The notes under the pieces are model-generated. The model did no database searches, was not told the origin of the DNA, and saw only the letters and a program-made list of their open reading frames with translations. From NCBI GenBank assembly GCA_946183815.1, contig CAMHDG010000021.1, forward strand, positions 1 to 11,284: a stretch of 11,284 bases of DNA, read 5' to 3'. This document shows positions 3,827 through 11,279 of the stretch, piece after piece. The translations under genes were made by a program, and so were the position numbers. Position 1 is the stretch's first letter; each line of letters starts with the position of its first letter. Origin of the DNA: an uncultured bacterium. Its GTDB lineage: Bacteria > Cyanobacteriota > Vampirovibrionia > Gastranaerophilales > Gastranaerophilaceae.

Positions 3827-5713
3827 ATGGGTTTCTGGGACAAACTCAATAACTTTAAAGATAAAATAAACGAAGTTGAACATAATATTTACACCTCCCG
3901 AAAGGATTTAATGGAGGTGTATGAAAAGAATTTGCAACTTGAGGCTGAAATTAAAGAGCGTACCGAGGAATTAGAGGTTGCAAACCAAAGGCTTGTTACT
4001 GTCCAACATATTTGGGAAATGATGAATTCTTCTCAACCTTTGGCAAATGTACTTGATTCGATTGTTAATAGTTTGCAAGGTGAGTTAGGATACTTGTTCA
4101 GTTGTATTGTTCAGAAAAAAGTCGATAATAACGGTCAATATTTAGAGTTGCTGGCAGAGTCAAAATGTGATTTTTTAGAAAGAGTGTATGAGGTTCTCGG
4201 TAAGGCACTTTATGAAACAAGACTCCGTTGGAGAGAGGATGCCGATGTTGATTATCACATAGAAAATAATAAGATTTACCAAAGCAGAGATGTTTTATTC
4301 TCGCTTGATTATATTTTTCCTGATTTACCAAAAGGGATGATGCAAGACTTAATAAAAAAAACCGGAATGGCATCTTATATTCTTATTCCGCTGAAAAGTA
4401 ACGGTAACCATTTTGCATCTTTGATTGTGTATTCATCTCGACCTGATGCACAGGCGGCAGAGCGTAATTTCTTAAAACTCTTTTCTAAACAAATTGAGTT
4501 GGCAATTACTGTTGCTAACCTTTTCCAAACTGTAAAAGATCAGGCTGTTACTGATGGCTTGACAGGACTTCATAACAGGAGATATTTTGAGGAAGAGGCA
4601 CAAAAAGAAGTTTTGCGTGCTCAACGTCAAAATCAGAAATTTACTGTAATAGGTCTTGATTTAGACCATTTGAAACAAATTAATGATAACTATGGACACT
4701 CTTGTGGTGATATCGCAATAAAAACGGTTGCAGATGTTTTAAAACGTAATGCACGTTCAATAGATACTGCTGCCCGTATGGGAGGCGAAGAATTTAATAT
4801 TCTGTTGCCCGGGGTTGATCATGTAGGTGGTTTGGTTGCCGCAGAGAGAATACGCAAGGCAATAGAGGATGTTGAAATCGATGTATTAGGTCATGTTACT
4901 GCAAGTGTCGGTGTCGCAACCTTTGGCGAACATTCTGATAATCTCAATGAGTTACTTGAACTTACCGATCAGGCTATGTATTCTTCAAAGAAAAACGGCA
5001 GGAATAGAGTTACTCTTGCAAATCCTGAAGATTTAGAATCGTGGCAGGATATTGCTATCGATTCATTTATTGAAATTCTTAAAAATAAAAAGATGCCTAT
5101 TGATAAATCAGTTTCTGAACGCATGAATAAAATGTTAGGCAAACTTACTCTTGACCATGATGCTTTATACACTGTTTCTGATATGTTATCGGAATTGTAT
5201 AATCCTAATCATAAAGTTGGTTCTTCTAAACAGAAGATTGTTGTTGCTAATCTGCTTGCAAAAAGATTTGAATTATCAAAGGAGGATACTGATAAGTTGA
5301 AGGTTGCTATCCTGCTTTATGATATTGGTAATATGATGTTACCAAAAGAGATTTTACAAAAACGCACTCCTTTGACAGATGAAGAAAAGGAACTTATTAA
5401 GACTCATCCTGTGATAGCAGCAAAAGAAATATTGTCGCCTATTGCAATAGTTCAGGATGTTATACCTATTATTGAGCATCACCACGAAAACTGGGATGGT
5501 TCAGGTTATCCTGCAAATGCATCAGGTCAAAGTATTCCATTGTGTTCTCAAATGGTTTTGATAATAGATGCATATTTTGCTTTGGTTGAGTCTCGTCCTT
5601 ATAGAAAAGCAAAGACAAAGGAAGAAGCGCTTCAGATTATTAAAGATGGTATAAATACAAAGTGGAATGCAAAGATTGCACAAGAGTTTATTTCTATAAT
5701 ATCTCAAGATTAG
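3827..5713 (+). CDS. Coiled-coil/GAF/GGDEF protein with a degenerate HD-GYP domain
   Basis: A 628-residue soluble signalling protein. Residues about 8-66 are a charged coiled coil; about 75-232 look like a GAF-type sensor. The GGDEF domain follows, with DGLTGLHNRR (243-252), an intact GGEEF active site (319-323) and an inhibitory-site RxxD (RSID, 310-313) five residues before it. It should therefore make cyclic di-GMP with product feedback. The C-terminal third resembles HD-GYP: THP (His527), HHHE (551-554) and DGSGYP (557-562) are kept, but the HD pair reads YDIGN (Tyr498-Asp499), so the metal-ligand His is lost and hydrolysis of cyclic di-GMP is doubtful. No membrane span or signal peptide is seen. 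Start chosen from the promoter and Shine-Dalgarno; the longer reading from 3788 adds 13 unlikely residues. The gene appears monocistronic and overlaps the next, convergent, gene by 4 bases. Confidence 0.87.
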   Translation: MGFWDKLNNFKDKINEVEHNIYTSRKDLMEVYEKNLQLEAEIKERTEELEVANQRLVTVQHIWEMMNSSQPLANVLDSIVNSLQGELGYLFSCIVQKKVDNNGQYLELLAESKCDFLERVYEVLGKALYETRLRWREDADVDYHIENNKIYQSRDVLFSLDYIFPDLPKGMMQDLIKKTGMASYILIPLKSNGNHFASLIVYSSRPDAQAAERNFLKLFSKQIELAITVANLFQTVKDQAVTDGLTGLHNRRYFEEEAQKEVLRAQRQNQKFTVIGLDLDHLKQINDNYGHSCGDIAIKTVADVLKRNARSIDTAARMGGEEFNILLPGVDHVGGLVAAERIRKAIEDVEIDVLGHVTASVGVATFGEHSDNLNELLELTDQAMYSSKKNGRNRVTLANPEDLESWQDIAIDSFIEILKNKKMPIDKSVSERMNKMLGKLTLDHDALYTVSDMLSELYNPNHKVGSSKQKIVVANLLAKRFELSKEDTDKLKVAILLYDIGNMMLPKEILQKRTPLTDEEKELIKTHPVIAAKEILSPIAIVQDVIPIIEHHHENWDGSGYPANASGQSIPLCSQMVLIIDAYFALVESRPYRKAKTKEEALQIIKDGINTKWNAKIAQEFISIISQD

Positions 5714-6018
5714 ATATAGTTTTTAATTGTGGGTATTTTCATACAATTATTTAAAAAGTCTATTGTGTTAACTTTTTCTGTGTATAAGTATTTAAAAAAG
5801 TTTAAATATCCTAAATCTCTTGCACTGACAATTACATTTATTTCAAACCCTTCTGAACAAAATGGTTCATAATCGTAGGTTACGTAACTGTTATATTTGC
5901 TTTTCCATTCTTTCTTTTCAATTCTGCAGTTGTTTTCTTCTGCAACATCTTCGAACCAGTCCATTATGTCTTTGTTTACATTTTTAAATTCTAAATATCT
6001 GGTTGGGAAATTTTTCAT
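5710..6018 (-). CDS. Small hypothetical protein, 102 residues
   Basis: An unrecognised soluble protein with no signal peptide or membrane span. It is rich in aromatic and charged residues (MDWFEDVAEENN near residues 19-30, YNSYVTYDYEPF in the middle, and a FFKYLYTEK helix-like segment), with three scattered Cys and no obvious metal motif. Predominantly alpha/beta composition suggests a small folded domain. I prefer the ATG at 6018 because GGAG at 6028-6031 lies 9 bases before it. The in-frame ATG at 6033 would add five residues but has only AT-rich sequence upstream. Its stop overlaps the stop of the convergent GGDEF gene, and no terminator separates the two. The 103 bases between its start and the terminator at 6122 must hold its promoter; only weak boxes are visible there. 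Confidence 0.6.
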   Translation of the reverse strand: MKNFPTRYLEFKNVNKDIMDWFEDVAEENNCRIEKKEWKSKYNSYVTYDYEPFCSEGFEINVIVSARDLGYLNFFKYLYTEKVNTIDFLNNCMKIPTIKNYI

Positions 6019-6027
6019 TTTTCTGTT

Positions 6028-6031
6028 CTCC
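6028..6031 (-). promoter_or_regulatory. Ribosome binding site that decides the start of the 102-residue hypothetical protein
   Basis: On the minus strand GGAG lies 9 bases before the ATG at 6018 and overlaps the alternative ATG at 6033, which itself lacks a Shine-Dalgarno. Spacing is slightly long, so the choice is moderate. Confidence 0.45.
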
Positions 6032-6121
6032 ATATAAAAATTGTATCTTTATATGAAAACAGTTAAATTCCCATTTTGGATAATTTTATGGATAAAAAAC
6101 TTACCCTTATAGGTTAAGAAT

Positions 6122-6155
6122 AAAAAAAAAGCAGTCTTTTGACTGCTTTTTTTTT
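6122..6155 (-). terminator. Strong, symmetrical rho-independent terminator
   Basis: Nine A, GCAGTC, loop TTTT, GACTGC and nine T form a perfect palindrome. It lies 10 bases past the stop of the small membrane-protein gene and ends the four-gene minus-strand operon. Because both flanks are homopolymeric, it can work in both directions and would also stop plus-strand read-through from the GGDEF gene. Confidence 0.92.
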
Positions 6156-6165
6156 GTTATAAATA

Positions 6166-6525
6166 TTACCATTTTGTTTTTTTATAAAAATTATCAAGAG
6201 CATCTTTCATATTGTTAGGTGTTTTATATTCGTCATCCTCTGACCTTTTATCAGGTGCGGTTGGAGTTCCATATATAAATCTGTTATATATGGATAACAG
6301 AACATAAATCATAACAGATGATGCCCCAACAGCAAGCATAGCGATAATAAATTTCATTGCCAGTTCTCTTCTGCTCATAGGTTGCTTTGTTTGAAGAGGT
6401 GTGTCAACAGGCAGGTTTTGAACAGCATCAGTAGTTGCAACATTTTCTGCACTAACAGGTGTTATTATAAACATTAGTCCTGTTAACATAAGTATTAATG
6501 ATTTTTTGATAATATTTTTTATCAT
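6166..6525 (-). CDS. Small signal-peptide plus single-TM protein coupled to the RNase gene
   Basis: A 119-residue protein of unknown function. A hydrophobic N-terminus with Lys residues (MIKNIIKKSL...) ends in a likely cleavage site after Ala26 (ITPVSA-ENV). About 30 Thr/Gln/Pro-rich residues follow, then a second hydrophobic span (about 56-80) and a charged tail from about 85 to the end (KRSEDDEYK, FYKKTKW). If the signal peptide is cleaved, the tail would be cytoplasmic. The reading frame is open for 42 more residues upstream, but that part overlaps the RNase gene in another frame and is a basic low-complexity shadow. ATG 6525 lies one base after the RNase stop (TAATATG) with no good Shine-Dalgarno, which points to translational coupling or reinitiation. 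No family is recognised. Confidence 0.65.
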   Translation of the reverse strand: MIKNIIKKSLILMLTGLMFIITPVSAENVATTDAVQNLPVDTPLQTKQPMSRRELAMKFIIAMLAVGASSVMIYVLLSIYNRFIYGTPTAPDKRSEDDEYKTPNNMKDALDNFYKKTKW

Positions 6526-6526
6526 A

Positions 6527-8293
6527 TTATTTCGCTTTCTTTGATGTTCTTGTTGTTTTCTTTGCCTTGCTTTGACCTCTGTTTGGTCGGCGTGTTTTCT
6601 TTGCCGGTTCTTTTTTTGACTTCTCTTCTTTTTCGTCTGCTTCTTTAACAATTTCTTCTGATTCCGGTTGAACGTCAGGTTCTTCTACCTTTTGTTCAGG
6701 TTCTTTTGGTTCAACCTTAACCTCAATTTCTCCGTCTTGAGGGATTATATTTTCAGAGGTTTCTAAAGTTTCTTCGCTTTTAATAACCTCTTTTGCTTTT
6801 TGTTTGTTGAATTTTTGACGTCTTCCTTTTGTTGTTTTTTTGTTTGCTTCAAGGATGTCGTTTTCTTCCTGTGCAGTAGCAGAAGGGTTCTCTACCTGAA
6901 TATTAACCTCAATTTCCTGAACAGGTTGAGTTTCTATGATTTCTTCTTCAACCTCCGGTGCTGATGCTCCTTTTTTGTTGAATTTTTGGTTATTATTCTT
7001 TTTGAAACCGCTTAAAGGTAATTTCATTTTAGCCGCTTTTGCTCTGTATTCGCCCTCTGCTGTCGGTGAAGCATATTTAATATCCTCCATAATATATCCG
7101 TTCCCTTGACAGTGAGGACATTTTTTAGCGAATACTTCTGCCAGTGCCTGACCTTGTCTGTGACGAGTTAATTCCACAAGTCCTAAATCTGATAACTGAC
7201 CAACTTGAGGTTTTGCTTTATCAGGCTCAAGGGCAAGTTCTAATTCCTCCATCATTGCTAATTTATCAACACGTGATGTCATATCTATAAAGTCAACAAT
7301 AACCATCCCGCCGATATTCCTCAAACGTAATTGACGAGCAATTTCGTGAACTGCCTCAATATTTGTTTTAAGAATAGTTTCATCTTGTGTTGCAGAACTT
7401 ACAAATTTTCCACTGTTAACATCGATAACAGTTAACGCTTCAGTTTGTTGGATAAATAGATATCCGCCTGATGGCATATTAACTTTAGTTTGTAATGCTG
7501 CTTTGATTTCTTTGTGAATATCCATCGCTACAAGTAAAGGTTCTGAGCCTTTAAACAGTGTAATTTTAATATCTCTGTTCATGTGCCATGTTTGTAGTAA
7601 TGTTTGTAATCTGTTCATTGCAAATGCTGTATCAACAATAATTTCCTGAGTATCTTCCGTACAAGCCTCACGAATAACTCTGTAAAGCAAGTCCTGATCA
7701 CGATACAGAAGTGCAGGTGCAGTTACGGTTTCTGCTGCTGTTACAATATTGTTCCATTTTTCCAGCAAGATTTCCAAATCTTCCTGAATATCTGCTTCTG
7801 ACTGATTTTCAGCCTCGGTTCTGATGATAACTCCAACCCCGACAGGCTTTAGCAGGCTTACGATTGATTTAAGTCTTGCTCTTTCTTTTACTGTTGAGAT
7901 TTTACGGCTTACATTGATACCTGCTTCGTTAGGCATAAGCACTAAAAATCTCCCCGGCAGACTAATTTCTGTTGTTACGCGAGGACCTTTGTGTCCTGTC
8001 GGTTCTTTTACGACCTGAACAACAAGTTTTTCTTTTGGGGCTAACTTGTCTTGTAAAGCACCTTTTTTCATAACGTCTTGTGCGTGTAAAAAGCCCATTT
8101 TGTCAGAGCCTACATTTACAAAGGCTGCATCAATACTTGGCAATACGTTTTCTACCTGTGCTAAATATACATCGCCCAGTAAAATCTCCCCTCTGTTAAT
8201 AAAAAATTCTGAAACTTTGCCGTTTTCTAGTACGGCAGCAATGTTATCACGTTCTGCGATAACAATTTTTTGACCTTGTTCTGTGTTTTTCAT
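6527..8293 (-). CDS. Rne/Rng-family endoribonuclease (RNase E/G) with a charged C-terminal tail
   Basis: A 588-residue, Mg-dependent single-strand endoribonuclease that should act in mRNA decay and rRNA/tRNA processing. An S1 RNA-binding domain spans about residues 36-125, and the RNase H/5'-sensor region lies between. The catalytic Asp residues are in DVNSGKF (Asp291) and DFIDM (Asp334), and the zinc link is CPHC (Cys392, Cys395), followed by GNGY. The catalytic part ends near 410, close to RNase G length. Residues about 415-588 are a disordered tail: a basic segment, a long Glu/Pro-rich stretch, and a final Lys/Arg patch (about 559-588). Such tails are RNase E-like and often bind partners such as PNPase. 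It begins 19 bases after the radical SAM gene with AAAGGA 8 bases before the ATG. I leave the symbol blank because rne and rng cannot be separated by eye. Confidence 0.92.
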   Translation of the reverse strand: MKNTEQGQKIVIAERDNIAAVLENGKVSEFFINRGEILLGDVYLAQVENVLPSIDAAFVNVGSDKMGFLHAQDVMKKGALQDKLAPKEKLVVQVVKEPTGHKGPRVTTEISLPGRFLVLMPNEAGINVSRKISTVKERARLKSIVSLLKPVGVGVIIRTEAENQSEADIQEDLEILLEKWNNIVTAAETVTAPALLYRDQDLLYRVIREACTEDTQEIIVDTAFAMNRLQTLLQTWHMNRDIKITLFKGSEPLLVAMDIHKEIKAALQTKVNMPSGGYLFIQQTEALTVIDVNSGKFVSSATQDETILKTNIEAVHEIARQLRLRNIGGMVIVDFIDMTSRVDKLAMMEELELALEPDKAKPQVGQLSDLGLVELTRHRQGQALAEVFAKKCPHCQGNGYIMEDIKYASPTAEGEYRAKAAKMKLPLSGFKKNNNQKFNKKGASAPEVEEEIIETQPVQEIEVNIQVENPSATAQEENDILEANKKTTKGRRQKFNKQKAKEVIKSEETLETSENIIPQDGEIEVKVEPKEPEQKVEEPDVQPESEEIVKEADEKEEKSKKEPAKKTRRPNRGQSKAKKTTRTSKKAK

Positions 8294-8312
8294 TGGTAAA
8301 TCCTTTAATTAA

Positions 8313-10862
8313 CTATAAAACTCTTAATTCTTTGTCAAAAAAGCGTACTCTGGTAATATCAGGAATAAATTTGCTATTTATTTCCCCGGTAATTTCCTTT
8401 GCCACAATATTGATAAAGTCATCAATTCTGACAGGTGGAATTTCGCCCTGTTGACCGGTTCTTAATACTATGAATAAACAGTTGTCCTCAAATCTGTACG
8501 ATTTTATTGAGTTTTTAATGTTTATTGTTTTCTCTAAACCTTTTTTGTTTTTCTTCGTGATTAAAATTTCATCAGAAGAACAAACTTTGTCTATATTATA
8601 CTTAATATCTTCTATTTTGTAAAGTTCTGATATTGAATAAAAATCAACTTTGTATTCAGCCCATTGAACAGTTGTATCTATTGATGTTACGTTCTTATTA
8701 AGTTTTTTAACCTCAAGAACTTTTGCATTTTCGTGCATAACTTTTGTTAATTCTTCTTTTATTTTTTCAGTAGAAGTATCCTCAAGTAACTCAATATCAA
8801 TCAACTCTCCGTCACTTTCAATAAATAAAGGCAGTGCAACCCCCATTGATACTTTCATTGTCGGGTTATATCCCATAGAAAAGGCAATGTTTAGGTTTGT
8901 CCTTGAGAGTGCTTTTAAAAAAGTGTTTTGCCAGTCGAGGTGGGAAAAATATTTTAATATCCCCTGTTTTGTAATTTTTAATCTATATCGGTGCAAAACA
9001 CGATTATTTTCTTTTGTGCAAACTGACGGGTCTTTTCTTTCTTCAATAACAAGTTTTTGAGCCTGTTCACTCGGAGTAAACGGTTCAGCCATAACTTTTC
9101 CTGTATGCATACTGAAACAAACCCCGCAACTTACACATCGGTTCTGGCAAGTAGGTTGAAGATTTAACTCATTTGGCTGGTTAAAGGCTTTTTTATATTC
9201 ACTTTTTAGCCATTCTTTGTTTACTCCGATATTGATAAAATCCCATGGTAAATCATCTGTTAATTCGTAGGTTTTTTGAGCCTTTTCTTCCAGTGAGAAC
9301 CCACATTCTTCCGCAGTTTCTCTCCAGACATTTTTATCAAAATATTCTCCCCAAGCATCAAGATAACATCCTTTCTTATAAAGTGCTTCAACATATTTGC
9401 AAAGACTGTCATCCCCTCTTGTCATAACGGCTTCTATCTGTGAAACATATTTTTCGTGGTAATTGATTTTTACCCCTTTTATTTTGTCTGTTTTTGACTT
9501 TAAATACTTAATGTGTTCCGTAACTTTGTCTAAATCAGTCTGCCCGCACCATTGGAATGGTGTAAAAGGTTTTGGTACAAATATTGATAGTGTGCAGGTT
9601 ATGTCAAATCCGTGTTTTAGTCCTTTTTCTTTTTTTAACTGTTTTGTTCGGTATCTTATTGTACTTAACAGTCTTGCCATTTCATCCATATCTTCAAGGG
9701 TTTCGGTCGGTAGTCCTGATATAAAGTAAAATTTGATTTTTGACCACCCGTTTTCATAAAGGGTTAAAACAGCGTTAAGAATTTGTTCTTCTGATATGTT
9801 TTTCTTGATAACATTTCTTAATCTTTGACTTCCTGCTTCAGGAGCGAGGGTCATTGTAGATTTTCGGACACTCTGAACAAGGTTTGCAAGTTCAAGGTTA
9901 AAACCGTCAATTCTTTGGCTTGGCAAGGATACAGAGATATTTTTCTTATTAAAATCAACGGATAACTCTTTTATTACGTTGTTTATATTTGCATAATCGT
10001 TTGATGATAGTGAAAGCAGAGAATATTCATCGTATCCTGTGTTTTTGACTAATTCTTTTGTGATATCAACAATATCTTCTCCTGAACGCTCTCTGATAGG
10101 AAGTGTCACGTGTCCGGGTTGGCAAAAACGACACATTCTCCCGCAGCCTCTTCTTATTTCAACAACTGCTCTGTCCTGAACGGAACTCGAAAACGGAATA
10201 GGGTATCTTGTCGGAGCAGTTTCTTTTTTTAGTTGGGCAATACGCTTCGTAACAGTTTGTGTCAATCCTTTTATCCATATTCCTTCAAGTTTAGAAAGAG
10301 CCTCTAATTTTTCTTTTCTCGATTTGTTTTTGGTTTCTTTTATAACATCGCAAATCTCGATTATGATATCTTCTCCGTCACCTATGATAAATGCATCTAT
10401 AAAATCTGAAACAGGCAGAGGGTTATATGTGCATGGGCCTCCTGCAATGATTATGGGATGTTCATCGTTTCTTTCAGAGTTTTTGTAAGGTACTTGTGCC
10501 ATTTCCAGCATTTTTAAAACGGTCGGGTAAGACAGTTCCCACTGTAATGAAAACCCGATAATGTCAAAATCTTTTGCGTTCTTTTTTGATTCAAGTGCAT
10601 ATAGAGGATTTGGCTTAAAATCAGGTTCAGGTGCATATACTCTGTCTGCCATATATGAATCTGTTTTATTTATTTGTTCATATAAAACTCTGACTCCAAG
10701 ATTACTTATTCCAATTTCGTATTTGTCGGGAAAGGCAAGTAAAACTCTGACATCAGCAGAGTTAAAATCTTTGTTGTAGGACAAAAATTCCCCGCCAACG
10801 TATTGATATGGCTTTGTGCAGTTATGTAACGCTTCTTTTTGTTCTCTAAAAAAACAAGTCAT
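8313..10862 (-). CDS. B12-binding-like/radical SAM protein fused to DUF2344 (TIGR03960 + TIGR03936)
   Basis: An 849-residue fusion. Residues about 35-175 resemble the cobalamin-binding domain of B12-dependent radical SAM enzymes, including a GGP segment near 141. The radical SAM domain carries C-x3-C-x2-C (Cys240, Cys244, Cys247) for the 4Fe-4S cluster that cleaves S-adenosylmethionine, and TLAPEAGSQRLR (338-349). A second group, Cys572, Cys576, Cys579 and Cys582, may bind another cluster or zinc. Residues about 623-849 are the DUF2344 (radical SAM-linked) domain, with KYFSHLD and FSMGYNPTMKVSMG. In many bacteria the two parts are separate adjacent genes beside rne/rng; here they are one protein in the same neighbourhood. 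The substrate is unknown; RNA or ribosomal modification is a guess from context. Start ATG overlaps the preceding stop by one base (TAATG), so it is translationally coupled. Confidence 0.88.
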   Translation of the reverse strand: MTCFFREQKEALHNCTKPYQYVGGEFLSYNKDFNSADVRVLLAFPDKYEIGISNLGVRVLYEQINKTDSYMADRVYAPEPDFKPNPLYALESKKNAKDFDIIGFSLQWELSYPTVLKMLEMAQVPYKNSERNDEHPIIIAGGPCTYNPLPVSDFIDAFIIGDGEDIIIEICDVIKETKNKSRKEKLEALSKLEGIWIKGLTQTVTKRIAQLKKETAPTRYPIPFSSSVQDRAVVEIRRGCGRMCRFCQPGHVTLPIRERSGEDIVDITKELVKNTGYDEYSLLSLSSNDYANINNVIKELSVDFNKKNISVSLPSQRIDGFNLELANLVQSVRKSTMTLAPEAGSQRLRNVIKKNISEEQILNAVLTLYENGWSKIKFYFISGLPTETLEDMDEMARLLSTIRYRTKQLKKEKGLKHGFDITCTLSIFVPKPFTPFQWCGQTDLDKVTEHIKYLKSKTDKIKGVKINYHEKYVSQIEAVMTRGDDSLCKYVEALYKKGCYLDAWGEYFDKNVWRETAEECGFSLEEKAQKTYELTDDLPWDFINIGVNKEWLKSEYKKAFNQPNELNLQPTCQNRCVSCGVCFSMHTGKVMAEPFTPSEQAQKLVIEERKDPSVCTKENNRVLHRYRLKITKQGILKYFSHLDWQNTFLKALSRTNLNIAFSMGYNPTMKVSMGVALPLFIESDGELIDIELLEDTSTEKIKEELTKVMHENAKVLEVKKLNKNVTSIDTTVQWAEYKVDFYSISELYKIEDIKYNIDKVCSSDEILITKKNKKGLEKTINIKNSIKSYRFEDNCLFIVLRTGQQGEIPPVRIDDFINIVAKEITGEINSKFIPDITRVRFFDKELRVL

Positions 10863-11206
10863 TATGCTAAATCTTCCGGTATGTACTTTTCTATTTCAAT
10901 AATTGTCCCTTTTAATGTATCATTATCAAAGGCTTTTAAAAATTTTAGTAAATCTGCACTTTTAATATCATAGTTATAAAGGCATGTTTCTCCGTCAACT
11001 TCTCTCATAACCGATACTATATAGTGGCATTTTTTTGCATAAGATGTCAGATTTGATTTTACAAATTTTTTACCGTTAGAATCTCTTTTAAGTTTAACAT
11101 AGTTAAAGCCTGCAAAGAATTTTATTTTTTCTTCGGTTTCCTGTGGCAAATCGTTTATATGTCTTTTGAACATATTTATGACTTTTTCATTTATCTCTTC
11201 TGACAT
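10862..11206 (-). CDS. Small hypothetical protein heading the radical SAM-RNase operon
   Basis: A 114-residue soluble protein that I do not recognise. The N-terminus is a charged amphipathic helix (EEINEKVINMFKRHI), followed by a region with several likely beta strands (FAGFNYVKLKR, CHYIVSVMREVDGE) and a C-terminal helical part (SADLLKFLKAFD). It has two Cys and no signal peptide, membrane span or catalytic motif. GAGGAG about 6 bases before the ATG is a good ribosome binding site, and AGGGA lies even closer. Its stop overlaps the start of the radical SAM gene, so the two proteins are probably made together. Being first in the operon, it may be an accessory factor, but that is only positional inference. 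Confidence 0.68.
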   Translation of the reverse strand: MSEEINEKVINMFKRHINDLPQETEEKIKFFAGFNYVKLKRDSNGKKFVKSNLTSYAKKCHYIVSVMREVDGETCLYNYDIKSADLLKFLKAFDNDTLKGTIIEIEKYIPEDLA

Positions 11207-11228
11207 TCCCTACTCCTCATCTTATTCT

Positions 11229-11272
11229 ATTAAACTATATAAAATTATAGAGTACAAGAATTTTGTAAAAAA
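11229..11272 (-). promoter_or_regulatory. Promoter region of the four-gene minus-strand operon
   Basis: Two overlapping candidates are visible on the minus strand. One has a perfect TATAAT (plus 11244-11249) with only a T-rich -35 (around 11266-11272). The other has TTGTAC (plus 11252-11257) 17 bases from TTTAAT (plus 11229-11234). Either places the start 10-35 bases before the GAGGAG ribosome binding site. Which one is used cannot be decided. Confidence 0.45.
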
Positions 11273-11279
11273 TTTACAA
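11263..11279. repeat. 7-bp inverted repeat at the promoter edge
   Basis: TTGTAAA and TTTACAA flank a 3-base AAA spacer. It sits where the -35 region or an operator of the minus-strand operon would be, and could bind a dimeric regulator. It is AT-only apart from one G and one C, so chance is a serious alternative. Confidence 0.3.

Noticed and set aside
6526..6651. 42-residue N-terminal extension of the small membrane protein
   Set aside because: It overlaps the RNase C-terminus in another frame and is basic low-complexity; the signal peptide begins at 6525.
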